Notes under the pieces: generated by a model
Database searches by the model: none
Told to the model about the DNA's origin: nothing
What the model saw: only the letters and a program-made list of their open reading frames with translations
Shown here: positions 23,779-37,766 of the stretch, in pieces
Position numbering within the stretch: position 1 is the stretch's first letter
Layout: every line of letters starts with the position of its first letter
Translations under genes and position numbers: made by a program
Assembly: GCF_011075055.1 (NCBI RefSeq)
Contig: NC_058143.1
Location: 15,760,930-15,824,929 of the forward strand
Direction: 5' to 3'
Source of the DNA: Mangifera indica
Taxonomy: Eukaryota > Streptophyta > Magnoliopsida > Sapindales > Anacardiaceae
Length of the DNA: 64,000 bases

Positions 23779-26218
23779 ATGCCTACTTCAACATCAAATT
23801 TTATTATTTCTTGTTTGATTTTATTGTCTTTGACTATTGTTCCTCTAGTTGAGGCCGGAGCTTTCTTTATCTTTGGAGATTCGCTTGTCGATAGTGGCAA
23901 CAACAACTTCTTAGTCACCACTGCTCGCGCTGATCTTCCTCCTTATGGTATTGATTATCCTTCTCGGCGTCCCACTGGCCGTTTTTCCAATGGACTCAAC
24001 ATTCCCGATATCATAAGTCAGTTCTTAAATTTATCATTATTGATATCGTTACATTTAAAGATAAAATTACATACAATCTCATAATGATATGTCATTTGTA
24101 ATATTTAATGTATATATTTTTAGGTCAGCAAATTGGGCAACCAGAAGCTCCATTGCCATACTTAAGCCCGGAGCTTCAAGGCAATAAGCTTCTTATCGGA
24201 GCCAACTTTGCATCTGCTGGTATCGGAATTCTCAATGATACGGGCTCTCAATTTGTAAGTCTGAGAATCAACAATCATGCTTTTTAAACACAATTTTTTT
24301 TAAATAAAATCTCAGATAATGCTACATTTGCATGCAGATTAACATTATCAGAATGTTTAGACAACTGGATTATTTTGAAGAATACCAGCGTCGACTGGCT
24401 GCTCTCGTCGGAGACGCAGCAGCCCGCACCCTTGTAAACCAAGCGCTCGTACTTATCACCGTTGGTGGAAATGATTTTGTGAATAACTACTACTTGGTTC
24501 CCTTCTCTGCAAGATCTCGCCAATTCGCTTTGCCGGATTATGTTACGTATCTCATTTCGGAGTACAAAAAATTGCTCCAGGTATTGCACAAGACTTATTT
24601 TACATGAACAATCATAAAATCGCGTAATACTAATTCCACGACATCTACGGATGGCATACTGAATTAAATTTTAAAGCTTATAAAAATATCGAAACACCAT
24701 ATAATCTGGACTAGTTTTTTGCTCCTGAAAGCTATATTAGTTTTGAAGAGAAGACTTAATATGTAATAGGTTAATATATTTTATTAATAGTAAGGTACAG
24801 TAAACTTTAACCCCACACTAATGTTGTTTATTCTGATCAAGTATATTAAACTTATATTTATTGATCACCCAAGCTTATATAAAAATTTCTATTGGTTTAT
24901 TCAATTAGTTGGTTCTATTAAACCTAAATTTTCTAACATTCCATGTATCACCTCACCTCTTCTCTATTAATGCTTATGAAAAATCTCTGAATATTATGAA
25001 ATAATCATTGTGAATGCAGAGGCTGTACAGTCTGGGAGCACGTAGGGTTGTGGTGACAGGGACGGGGCCGATGGGGTGTGTTCCGGCGGAACTGGCAATG
25101 AGGGGTAACAATGGAGGATGCTCGCAAGAACTGCAAAGAGCTGCAGCATTGTACACCCCACTACTGGATCAAATGCTTCAGCAACTTAACAGTGAAAGTG
25201 GTGGAACCGTTTTTATTGCTGCAAACACTCAACAAATGAACACTGATTTCATCACCAATCCTCAAGCTTTTGGTATTCATGCATGCTTCCCGATTCTTTG
25301 GAACTGTTTCAAACATTTTCTAGCTGTTATACACATGTATCCACTTGGTTGTATTTATTGGTATTCATGTAGGAAGCACACAAAAGCACTTGCATTTCTA
25401 AAACATTTATGTTTTCAAAATGTCTTGAAATTGGTATGAAACGTTTTAGAATAGTTTCAAAATATAAAAAAATGTGAAATGCAATTCTTTTCCTTATTTT
25501 TTGATTGATTAAAAATCAATTTCATGTTTCTCTCTTTTTTATAATTATGAAAACTCCGATTTTATCTCCTCTCCTTTTTCAACATCTAAAGTTTTTCTTT
25601 TTCTTGACATATTAAAATTAATCTCTTTCTCTATCTTTGGGATCTCCAATTGTTAGCAAATATTTGAAAAATCAGTTTTATTTATTTATTTAGTTATCAG
25701 TTAATAATCAAGTTATTATTGTTAATTAAATGCATAAATTATTGTTACCAAAAAGTTATTATATATATTTTTAAAGAAATACAAGTTTTTTTATTTTTTA
25801 TAAAATTGGTATTTATAAAAAAACTCATATTTTTTATATTTGTAAGTTTCTCACGCTTCCTTTTCTCTTTTTTTTTTTTTTTGAGATGACTCATTTTAAT
25901 ATTTCCATTTCCAAGTTGTCATTTCCGTGCCGCATAGGTATTTATACATGGATGTTAATTATGTGTTTAATTAATTAACACGCAGGCTTCGCAACATCAA
26001 AAATAGCATGCTGTGGACAAGGACCATACAATGGGATAGGTGTATGCACAGTATGGTCAAGTTTGTGTCCTGATCGTAGCCTCTATGCATTCTGGGATCC
26101 ATTTCATCCTACCGAAAAGGCTAACAGAATCATCGTTCAACAGATGATGACTGGTACCAAAAAGTACATGAACCCTATGAATCTCAGCACCATTTTGGCT
26201 TTGGACTCCAGGGCTTAG
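23779..26218 (+). CDS. GDSL esterase/lipase copy 3 (complete, 365 aa)
   Basis: Complete paralogue of copy 2. Exons: 23779-24016, 24124-24254, 24338-24580, 25020-25272, 25986-26218; coding-exon lengths are identical to copy 2. Signal peptide, GDS serine, GGND and DPFHPTEK triad blocks are unchanged. Substitutions include VEAG for AEAG at the signal cleavage area, ADL for ADA, PSRRP for PTRRP, LYS for LYC, MNT for [12 protein letters not shown] for GPHNGIGLC and TKKY for TNKY. The GPYNGIG form is nearer to the family norm. Introns 3 and 4 carry several indels against copies 1 and 2, so this is the older-diverged copy. It is followed, tail to tail, by the native AGD14 gene. Confidence 0.95.
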
Positions 26219-26543
26219 ACATCAGTCAAACCCAGGAGACCATCCGCCATTTACTTTTAATTAAATTCTTCATTTGGGAAGTTTTGTTGTGTTTGTGGTG
26301 ACTGTTAATGGAGTTTCCAAGTGTGGTTGTTTAATTTAATAATTTATTTGTCATCAATGTATAATCAATATTCATCCTAAACAATATTATAAGTATGTAT
26401 TTTTATAATAAAATTATGCATATTTATTTTAACTATACAAATAAAAATATATTTATATGTGTTATTATATAAGTGGGTAAATTAAGAATAATATAATATT
26501 CAATCACGTAATGACAAATATAAGTATACACCTATTTATGTAT

Positions 26544-26610
<67 letters not shown>

Positions 26611-28746
26611 AATAGATATACATAATATTACTCATATTTTCACGTACATAATTAATAAAATAATTTTTTATTTTTAATTAAAAATTATTTAAATAATAAA
26701 ATATTATAATTTATTTATTTCAATAGATCCTCTTCATTATGGCTATTATTAATTATATTGTCAGCGATAACTGTAGGTAATTGATCATGGATTAATTACC
26801 CATTATATGCTGATCAGCTATTATAAATTGATAGTGTGAATTTTATTATTTTGAAAAATAACAATCAATCACCTTAGGATACAAAGTTATTTAAAAAAAA
26901 GGATAATACTGATATTATCATTCGTTACGTAATTATAATTCTGATACTAAATTATATAAATTTCAAGAGAATTACACTTTAAAAAATAATTAATGGGATT
27001 ACAGGTCTTAAGAGTTACATAAATCTTATACTAAAATTTAATAAAATTTAAGTTTCATACCTTATATTTGAGAATCAAAAAGTCCTTGGATGACTTTGAT
27101 CACATATGGATAGGTTATTAAATAATTGTTTTTCTTTCTGCTGGGTGGTGAAAATGCAGCTAGCCATCTATTTCATTCATTTAAAGTGTCACCAATTTTC
27201 ACTCTTCCAGCGCACTTCTTAAAGTTGCCACACTTCCACCAATTTTTTTGTTCAATCATCACGAGATTTCAATTTACTCGTCCAAAACATTCAATTATGC
27301 CAAACCCCCACTTTAGCTTACATCCAAAATACATAAATCCAATAATCTAGTTTTAATTTTACACTCCCAATAAAGAATTTGAGTGACAAAAGAAAAAGTT
27401 TTATATATAAAAGAATATGAATTTAAGTATTTTCTAACAACATATCAAAATTAAACTTTTGACTTACTTTTATAAGGTCGATCATTAGACCTGAAATTTA
27501 TCTTAATCAGTATGATTTATTCGATTCCAAAAATGATAATCTAATTCAGATAAAATTTCTCATTATCGAAAAAAAAAAAAGATTGAAGATTTACCCACTA
27601 TAAATAGTTGAATATCTTGTCGGGTTAAAGGGTTTTTTTCCCATAAGGCTTTTCATCAACAAAATATTAAGAATATATGAATCTTCTCTGAGCAGTTGAC
27701 GAAACATTTGAGTGACTCAGAACTCCCCACTCTTCTCTTTTAGTTTCATCCTTGATGGAAGAATGCATATTAAGAATTCAAAGGACAGAAAACTGCTATT
27801 CTGCTACAAATTCAACACTAATCTATGGTGGGAGGCTAATTTTTATATTCCACAATTTTATTTTTTTTCATTTAGATTCTATTACGTACATTTCAATCGT
27901 ACATAGTAGAGTATTTCATTGTGTCTAAAACTACGCACTTCTTAGTTGGGGCATTGGGTTAAAGAAACGGAGAAAGAGGGAAGTAAGAAAGAAGTAGGGA
28001 ATGAGGATTAGACAATCAGGATGTTATAAATTAACTTTTTTATTATCTTCCCTATAATTGCTTGCCCAAAAATTAAGCTTCAAAATCGATAAAATGTGTA
28101 AATGATTACTATTCTATCATGTAATCAGGTAAGTCAACTTGTACTTGACGTGATATTCAACTCAAACGAGTAAAACTTGAACAAGGATAACCCCAACTTA
28201 AGATTAACTAGTTAAAAAATTATCAATGAACGACCTTTTTTTTTTTTTGATGATGATTCTTCTTCTTCGTATCAAATAACACTTCATCTTCTTCTCTTTC
28301 TTGATGATGATTCTTCTCCTTCATGGAAACTTGCAGGGTGAAATCAAGGCCGAAAATTTATGCAGCTAAAAATTTTACATGTTTAGTTGCGACAAGTTTC
28401 CATTAAAGCAAATCACAAGATACAAAGATTGAAAATACAAATAGTTGACATTAAATTTACAATGGAGGATCATAATAATAAAAAACAGAGATGGGTTCAC
28501 ATCTTTGGTCCAATGTAAAGAACCCTACAAATCCAATTCTTGGAGCTACACTAGAAAAAAACAGGAGACCTGAAAAAGATGCAATAAATTTAGCTGGCAA
28601 GTTATTCACACTAAGGTTTTATCTTCACAACAAATACACTTATGAATGATAATAAATAATTTTAGACTATTGCATAATGGATAACATGCTACAATTAGTC
28701 ACTGGAAAATTCACTACCAACTCAGAATAGTTTGGCTGGAGGAAAT
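26219..28746. other. Spacer between lipase copy 3 and AGD14
   Basis: Native convergent intergenic region between the lipase and AGD14 stops, homologous to the spacers at 2391-6397 and 16838-19430 but with more differences, deletions near 27140 and 27790, and the AT microsatellite. No MULE at the homologous site (about 26855). No gene recognised. Confidence 0.6.
26547..26606. repeat. (AT)30 microsatellite
   Basis: Sixty bases of uninterrupted AT dinucleotide in the 3' flank of lipase copy 3. The homologous positions near 2705 and 17155 have only short ATATAT stretches, so the expansion is private to this copy. Confidence 0.95.
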
Positions 28747-31700
28747 CTACGCAAATGGATTTCCTCCTACAGAAGCAACATGTCCTTGAGCTGGGACATT
28801 CCTGAAATGAAAGAGGGACCAAGTTAGTTATATAAAATGCTAAAGGGTAACAGCTTAAAGGTCAAATCTAGAATAGGTAATAGTGTCTGTTCATATTTGG
28901 TCAACTTATTTGAACGGTTTAGAAACCGCCAGCAAATAATTTGTGAAAAGGGTATCACAACCAGAATGTTATATCATCTACGAAATGACGATTTCTAGAA
29001 AATAAAAGGTAAAATTCATATAAAACTAACAACTTTCAAAAAGTGTAGCCAGAAAAAGCGCTTTTCCTGCATTGGTAAAAGATACAAAAATAAGAAGCAA
29101 CTTGGCATTGAGGGGCATCTGAAATGAAGTATGAACTTAATAATTGAGTTAGCCACCTTGTATGACACCGTCCCAATTTTCTTTCGACATTTTTGTTATG
29201 CAAGGACTTTTTATAAACTTTGCATGTTGCTCATTTCGGTGATTTAAGTATACCAAAAAGTGAGAATTTTGGGGCTCAGATTAGTATGATAAGTGATTAG
29301 CATGTCACGGAATGTAAATATCTAGATTAAGTCCAGGTATGGAGGCAGAGAGGCGTCAACAGACCAATAATAAGTTGAAGTTCTTCAATTATTAACTGGT
29401 AAGATGTTTAGGTTTCAGATGAGGGTAAATATGTAACAGATGTGAAGTTTTGCTTCAAGTTTTCAGTAAAAGGTAATTCATCTTAACCACTACAGCAACC
29501 GAAAAAAAGTATGCTTTATGGTGAACAACATGCGACTAGATCACATAAGACCACGTTTTGAGCAAACAAGCATGCTAGCAATCAGGCAATCTCTCCCAAA
29601 CTTGCTTAATTCAAATATTGTAATAAAAAACAACTCATAACTTAGCTAAATGACAACAAAAAGAAAGCCTAAAAGTGATTTCACTATTTCAACAACAATT
29701 ATTACAGGCACCACTAAAATAATAGCAAGAGCAAATAACAAACTTACGGTAATTGCGAGGTTGGTGCCTGCCCAGACAGGTATACTACGCCACCTGCATA
29801 TTGGACAGAAAGATTTAAAAAAATGCCTTTTGTCAAGGATGTTTCATGTCTATGCAGGTGCTCATATCCAATAAAATGCTTTAAACTACCATCAAACAAG
29901 CAGATCACAAACAGCAGTTGTCCCGTACATAGTAAAAATAAATTTCAGTAGCAAGTGTCAAATAACAATTACCCTGTGACACTGCAGGGATAAAAGGAGT
30001 CACCGGATCTTGAGGAAACAACAATTGAGTTGCACCACCAAGGAAGGTGGATGGCAGTTGTGAATTCGGAAGTGCAGCTTGCAAGGAGCTCATGTCAAAG
30101 AACTGAAAGATGATATATTGCAAGACAAAATTATGTATAACAAATAAACATTGAAAATTCTCCCGCGAGAAACTTAGACAAACTACAACAGCCTGGCATC
30201 TATTAGCTTCTCCTTATCAGGACTTTTAATGAAAATGAATCTGCTAAAATAACATTAAAAAGTCCACTAAAAAGACATAAACAGTATCCTATAAGTATCA
30301 AAAGCTACAATAAAGAAAGCAAAATCATAAAGGTCGTTAATTTAAGGCAAGCTGGAAAATTTATCATCATCCATGGCAAATAGAAAAGAAATCGGAAAAA
30401 AGAATTGAAACAACATCATTATCATCAAGACCTGAATATATACCAAAATGATGGTCAGACTTCCTAAACATGAATGCTTTGTATGGCCCTAAAAAGTGAA
30501 TAACTATCATACCAACCTACCTTAATATACACCGGAATGTCATACAAATATGACAATATACTGCTCTGTTTCTACAAAAAAATTTGACAGATTTAACTTA
30601 AATAACAATTATTTGTATATTTAATTTAATATTGAGGTATAATTGTCTTTTCTATTTTATATCATTCATGTAAAACAGAAAACAGATTAAGTTATTTTCT
30701 TCAATTTCACAACTATCAGTTATGAAGCCAAAGTATGTCAATTTTGTGTTATGGAAATGGCACACAGATATGATAACAAAGTCTTCAGTTTCTACAAGAA
30801 ATAAAACAAAAAAATGTGGAAAAAGTGGGTTTGAGTTCATAATTCAATTTCAGTTCTCCATATTCATTTTTAGTTCATTCTTTGAAAACAAGAACACAGA
30901 AAATGTTAGCAAATGCTCGTTTAAAAACTCTACCAGATCTGCAGAACTTTCAGCAAAGTTTATTGAATCAGTGCGTATAGCAAAGTTTTTGAGACAAGCT
31001 TGCTATGGAGGATCATAAGAGTAGAACTCACTCATAAAAGCAAGACTTTATAATAAATAAAAGAGATCAGGACTGATTCCTGATGTCAAAGGAATATAGT
31101 TTAAATGCTTGCAATAGGCCTATCAAGATAAACATGAGTAAGAGGCTAAAACTACACATGGCAGCAAACCATTGATGGAAGCTGTAACCATTTGTGGAGT
31201 GAAGCATGAAAAAGGTAATGAGGTGTGTGGGCAACAGGGAGTTAAAGGAAAGGAAAACAAGAGAGAGAGAGGATAAAACGAGAGAAGGCTGGATATAACT
31301 TATGGCTTAAGTATACTGGTCAATTGGCATGCGGGGATAAAGCTAGGTCCTGAAGATTGTCAGGTTATTCAATTTTCATGGGAATCCTATTTGATTGTGT
31401 AATTGGTAGTTCAGTGGTGATAAGAGGTGTAATTGTTGTCAGCATATAAACATAAAACTTCATTCCATTTCTCTGATAAATTTTGCATTCTTCTGTACTG
31501 TTTGGTTGTGTTTCTGTTAAACTGTTGCAGGTGGATTGCATCAGAGATTGTCTGTGGTGTGTTGCAGTGTTCTCCCTAAGTCGTAGCAGGAGATTTGTAT
31601 TATCTTGATTGAAGCATTTGGACTAAACTTGGACCAGATCTGGAAGACTTCAAAGGTTAAGCATGACCTGCTTCAACAGATTTTGACACCAAGAACATAA

Positions 31701-34700
31701 AAAGGCCAACAATCTTCCTTGGCTTCCTCTTATCTCCGATAATGAAGATTCAATCGTTTGCACCTTACTCTATCAATCTAGTGGTCTTCACATCAAATTT
31801 AGAAACTGGCACAGCACTGGTCAGTAAGGCAAATTACCTAGGAAACATTGTATGTTATTAAACCGACCTTCAGAAATATACATAACTACAACTGAACCGG
31901 CAACAAGTAGAGAATTCAATAAGCATCAAGATTAATTTCCCTAATACTGATAGACTTCTTGTTGTCCATTAATAAGACCTGGGGATTAAGCCACCGGCTT
32001 CTAATATATATATATTTCTTCTCTGACCATGCTACCTGCCTTTGACACCAAATTCTTACTTGTACCTTGACTGTCTCTCAAGCTCTTAACTAACAAGGGT
32101 AAATAAAGAGAGTAATTGGATTTAAACATAAAGGGAAAAGTACAAAAGAAAATCTATGGCATACCATATTATTCTGCTCCAAATCAGAGTCATAAGGAAA
32201 ATCAAATGGGTTTATTGATTTAAGATCAGTGGCATGTGCTTGTGTCTCTCCCTACATAAACAAATATAAGTTCATAAACATACAGATAAATCAGCAAAAT
32301 ATAATGGCTAAAATCACACAGAAAAACAGTAATACAAACCACTAGAGGAAGCACCGATGGTGTATATACTGGCCCCATGTCAGCATGTGACAGTACAGTC
32401 ATCAGCTGCAGTCCCTGTTGAGAGATAGCTCTCTGATTTCCACCATCATTAGAGTCCTGCAAATAAAAATCTGTAAGACGAAGCTGAAAAGCAGGGCTTT
32501 TACAAAATTCTGAGGTAGAGACAGCAACTTCTGAAGTTATTACACTGAAATTCTGATCCGTAGTTGATGAAGACTGATTAGCTGCTAATTGCAGTTCAAA
32601 ATTTTGCTGAACTCCCTCCAAAGAAAGATTGCCGGCGCAATCATCAAAAGCATTCCATGACTGCTAAAAAATAATAGATAAAATTGATAACAACCATCTC
32701 AGCGGTCTTCATACCAACTCATAAATTTCAAAAGATGATGGCACTAAGTGGCAAAATTGGAGCTAGCGGATGTCAAAGACTTAACACACAAAGAGTCTTC
32801 CTAAAGCATTTTAAGAAGGCATTTTGGAAAATTAAAGGTTGCTTACCTGAGTGCTAGCAGCCATAGTGGGAGCTTGAACATTGTTTAAACCGTCAAGCCA
32901 CAGATCAGATGATGGAGTGGGTGAATGAGCACCAGAATTTAGGTTTGCTGGCCGCTGAGAAGTTGTATTGAAAGATGAAAGTAGGTCAAATATGACTGAA
33001 GGAACACCCTTAACAGGAACTGTAGGAGGGGAAAGACTTTCTTTTCCTCGAATAGACGCTGTAGGTGGTGTATCAAATGTTGCCCATCCTTCGTTTTTAG
33101 GATCAGACAACTCCTGAGATTTTATATCTAAGGTTGAAGTGGAAGACTGATCAGAAATATCAAAGAAATCTAAAGATTTTGGAGCAGTTTGGGGAGGCTG
33201 ATGAAATTTCACAGATGGAGCAGATGATGTTTGCAATACGTGGAAGACATTCGCAGGACTTGATGTTACTGGCAGCTGAAACAAATCAATTGGAGCAGCA
33301 GAGGATGCTGATTCTTCTACAACTGGTGCCTGAAAAAGGTCCAAGCCACCATAATATGCTGGACCAGAGGGTTGTGCAACAGTAGATAATTTATCGTGGC
33401 AGGCTGCTCCAGCAGCTTGTTCAGGTTCTGAGACAACATCTAAAAAGCTACCTGAATTATATGACTTCAAAGACACAGAGTTGCTGTCAAATGATCCAAC
33501 GCTTCCCAAGGATGTTGTTCTCTGAATAGAACAATAAACAAATGCCAGCTTTTTAGATACGGAAGAACAGGAAAAGGAAAGAGGATGAAACAATTGCAGA
33601 AAGAAAAAAGCTGCATAACTATATGCACCTAAAATCAACTTAATAAAAGTCTCAACCATACGCCAACATTACAGCGTAATCATATTTCAGCCACTTGACA
33701 ACTCAATAAAAGTTCCTCGGTTTAAGTGTTATCATGGTGTTAGTTCTTCATTTTTTACAATTTAATTATATTCTAGGGTCAATATTACCCTAATATTAAC
33801 ATTAAAAATTCACTAATGCAATCACTAAGCAAGGGTTGTGAGGATTAGGAAACGTGATACGTGATACGTGTATCAAATATGGCATTGATGCTTCACTTTC
33901 ACATTTAGAACATGTGGACAGAATTCTATCTCCATCTTTCAAGCAAAGAGCACACATATTTAATAAACAGAAGAAGATAGTGCAAGTATGTGCAAATCAA
34001 ACAGAATTAATATTACAGTAAACTTTAATTCAAAGATTCACACAATTAATATGTTCAGCAGCCGACAATCACTTTAGACAGAACATTCACCAGAAAACAA
34101 ACTACAGTAAGTATTAAAAGTAATACATGCACATGTCAGTGCATTGTTTAATATAGGATACTTCTATATGGGAAAAAGTGAAAACCCTTGGAAAACTGCA
34201 TCTCACTATTAATAGAGGCAACTGTACCTGTGGACGTGGAATGCCATCTACATCTCTCCTGAAATTTGCCATGGAGGATGAAATATCCCTCGAAGGCTGA
34301 AGAGGTGGGCTGTTAAATCCCATATTCTTCTCAAAGTTAGGAGACTCTGTACCAGACCTGAAAATATCACCTCCACTGGACACAGAGAAGTCAGAAACCC
34401 TAGAACCAGAGCCCTCATTAGCAAACCTGTCCTCAAACACTTGATCACTCATCCGTCCAGGGCTGTAGACAAAATTAGAGATCTTCCCAACATAGTGGCC
34501 TCTATCTGAACCAGGTTTCCTGGTAAGTGCAGCATTTTGCTTTCCATAACGTCGATCTTCATATTGATAATCATAAGGTGGACTTTGGGAATAGGAATGA
34601 TAAGAACTGGCACGCCTGGTCTCATCTTCATGACTTCCTAGGCCCTGTAAAATTAATCTATGAATGCTAAATGCAACAGTAACACCCTAGGCTACAGTAA

Positions 34701-37370
34701 GATCATTTGAAATAGAAAAAAAGGACAATAGCATAGATGATTTAGTGCACTTTGTTTCCATTCTGAAAGTACCCTTTCTTTTAGGAACTCTCAAAGCATC
34801 TTTTAAACTAATAATAAAGATAAACCAAAAAAAAAAAAAAAAACACTCAGCATATTTCTTCCCTTGATGAAAAAATGGACTTCAGAAGGCCTTCCATAAA
34901 GGAAAAAATATAAAACAAGTTCAAAGGATCTTTTCTATTTTTCACTTCATGATAAGAAAAATCAATTCAGAAAGCAAGATATATGCTCTAAAGTTTCAAC
35001 AAAACTTTTTTCTATAAAAAGGAAAATATTTAATCAATATAGATGTGTGTTTAAGATCATATTGCCTGTGTATCATTTGGAGGTTTCTCAGTCTTTCCTC
35101 CAGCATATCTTCTATCAACATACACAATCTTTATAAAATCTCGGACCTTCTCAACTTTGCTGCAAGAAGAAAAAAAGATTAGAACATTTACATGTTTTCC
35201 ATTTACATGCCTCCTTCAGCAATAAATTATTCATCCTGCACCTGCTATCAGGTAATCTTTGCCCTTGTGGATCCCAGTTCTTCAGATATATTTCCCTTGC
35301 ACGCTGAAAAGAGCAAACATCTTATCAAATTAACAAGGATCACATTTTCACTAAGAAAGAATATTTTTTTGTTGCTTGTACCTGATTACCCCCATTTTGA
35401 AGAGCTTCAACTTCTTGGGAGCTAAACTTAGACATTGATACAGACTTCACGCGATGAGTGAACTCACGACTGTATCTCACCGAAAAAAAAAAAAGATAAG
35501 AAAAGAAAAATTAAGAGAGAGACCATTAAAATTCAAAAGGATTGATAAAACTCTTGGTGACAATTTCCTACACCAAAAGAAACAACGAGCAAGCCACCCA
35601 TCAACATGCTAGAACTAAATCAAAACAAAAAACAAAGTTTCATTCTGGAGACCTTTTTTTTTTTTTTTTTCAGAGAAGGCCAAATACCCCACCTTTTCCA
35701 TGTGTAGAACCTGTTCATATTAGTCAATGCCCCTCCTCTAAACCTAGCCAACTTTCATTTCTAGGTAGGCTAAAAGAAAATTTATAACAAATGGACCCAA
35801 CTTTGTCACTTATCTAAAAATTTCAAATATAATTGTTTATTATTCATTAGAATAAGAATAATGAATAAGATTAGTTAATTTAACTGGAAGTACCAGACTA
35901 CTCACATTTCAACACATGAGAATACATATCTTAAAACACCAGTACCTGTGCAATGAAACAACAAAAAACTTGAATAACAAACAACAAATTAAGAAACAAT
36001 CTCAAAAGCACTTACTGTATCCCACTGCACGTCGTGCAAACAAAAGTCCAAAAGTTGGTACAAACATATTGCGGACCCTGCACAGATGATATTACACAGT
36101 AAATCAACAAATGTCCATTATAATTCAATTGTTTCCAAAATTACAAATGTCCATTTATTAACTATTTCCAGATCTTCCATGGACACCTCATAAAGCAACC
36201 AAACAGACAAATCAAATTGACTAAGCCTCAATCCTGTATTTGATAGGTTGGTATCAGAATTAGATTCTGTATAGAAAGCTTAAAATTCAAATTTTCTCTA
36301 ATGTGATTGTTTGTCTATTACTTCACTTTTAAGTCCCTACAACTTCAATCAAGTCACTATAACACAAGCACATCCATTATATTACTCATGACAAAACCAA
36401 CTCAATCAACTCTTTCCACAACTTATGCCAAGTACCATCTCTTCCTTCTAACAAAATTTTTAAAAAAAGCATTAATTCTTGCCTCATTTTTTTTACGTTA
36501 GTACATATCAGTTCTAACAACCGCATTTCAGCAATACTCATATTTATTCCCAACATTCTTTAGTCTTCAAGTTAACATAATACTTGTTCTTTTTCCAATT
36601 TGGCAGATATTCACACAATCATATAGCATCCATCCAGCTCTAATTTTGTGGGTAGCATCCTCAATCTCAGAGATACCAGAATCAGTTACTTTTGCCTGCT
36701 TTCTGCAAATTAATTTTTTCATAGGTTTCTCCCCTACAACCATAGTGTCACAGAATGTGTACGCAATATGCTATGTTCAAGTACTCCATAAACTTAAGCC
36801 ACTGGGCTCCAAAAGTTTTCCTTAACAATTAAGTTCTGATAAATCCCTCACATAGTTTCATCATTCATACTAAATTACACCAAAAGTAAAATTCAACCAA
36901 GTTATTTCATCCTAAACATGCCTAACAGCTGGAAAAACCAGAAAAAAAAAAAAAAAAAACTTACAAAAAAGATTATTTTTCCGAATATTTGATATCACAA
37001 GTCAGAGGAAAACTCACAAGCTCTTTCTCTCACTTCAAAACAACCAAAAATCAAAAACTTATTTTATTAAACCCTTTTTAAGAAAATTTAACATCAGGTA
37101 ATCACGACCTCTCTCTTCATAATACCCCAAATCCCTACCTCTTTGCACCTTTTCTCAGCATTTCAACAGACCTTCAGCGACAGCACTTCAGCTTTCGCTT
37201 CAAATTTTTGAAGAAGTACAAAAGTAAAGACAAAAAAGAAAAAGCAATAAATAAAAAAAAAAAAAGACGAATACCAAGCTGTTGCAGTTAATACAACGTC
37301 GATTAGGAGGCAGCTTCATGAGACCTCTTATAATCTTCTCGTTCCTTTCTTCTTCTTTTCCACTTCCCAT
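28747..37370 (-). CDS. AGD14: ARF GTPase-activating protein, AGD14-like (complete, 711 aa)
   Basis: Plant ARF-GAP that stimulates GTP hydrolysis on ARF GTPases in vesicle trafficking. Exons (reverse): 37275-37370, 36016-36077, 35382-35469, 35242-35303, 35066-35159, 34228-34644, 32847-33521, 32340-32663, 32165-32251, 29973-30102, 29748-29793, 28747-28801; they sum to 2136 nt in frame. ATG at 37370 gives MGSGKEEERNEKIIRGLMKL, matching the family N-terminus. The zinc finger is C26-x2-C29-x16-C46-x2-C49, with the arginine finger R54 in SGIHREFTHR. The middle is low-complexity and Ser/Pro-rich; exon 9 has INPFDF; the end is GGNPFA. Intron 5 has a GC donor. Exon 8 can start three bases later (TAGCAG acceptor), so its edge is uncertain. 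Somewhat longer than the Arabidopsis protein. Exons 10-12 are copied in the array to the left. Confidence 0.9.
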
Positions 37371-37766
37371 GTCTGAAACAACCTAGACCTCTCAATCAAG
37401 CTCAAATTTTTATGTATTCGTCGGGGATTTCGACCCAAAAGAACAGAACCCAGTTGAGAAATTTCACAGATTTTGATTAAAGAGAAGGGTTTTTTGGGTT
37501 TTTGAATTTCGTTGAGGAACAGACTGGGGCTCTGAGAAGTTCAACAGCTGAATTGGGGTCAAAAACACGGTGTACCTTTCGTTTTTTTGAATGTAAAGTT
37601 GTTTTTCTTTTTCTTTTTGAATTTCCTTTAACGGGATTAATGTCATTTCAAATTCTTGGTTGACATAGAATTTCACCCCAGTTTTCAGTTCAAATTTTGC
37701 TACAATTGACTTACTGTAATCTGTCTCCCACTCCATTCTCATAAATTAATTAGTTATTTTTTAATA
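37371..37766. other. AGD14 upstream region
   Basis: Short region upstream of the AGD14 start, expected to hold its 5' UTR and core promoter (transcription leftward). No clear TATA box was identified. A MULE-like element lies immediately beyond, so it may contribute to or interrupt the promoter. Confidence 0.5.

Larger units (their letters stand above)
20817..30133. repeat. Array unit 4: runs into the native AGD14 gene
   Basis: Rightmost unit: presenilin tail, lipase copy 3, spacer, then AGD14 exons 12-10 that continue into the complete gene. Homology to the other units ends at about 30133 (CAAGACAAAATTA, then TGTATAAC instead of presenilin), which fixes the right-hand break of the ancestral duplication in AGD14 intron 9. 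Confidence 0.85.
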
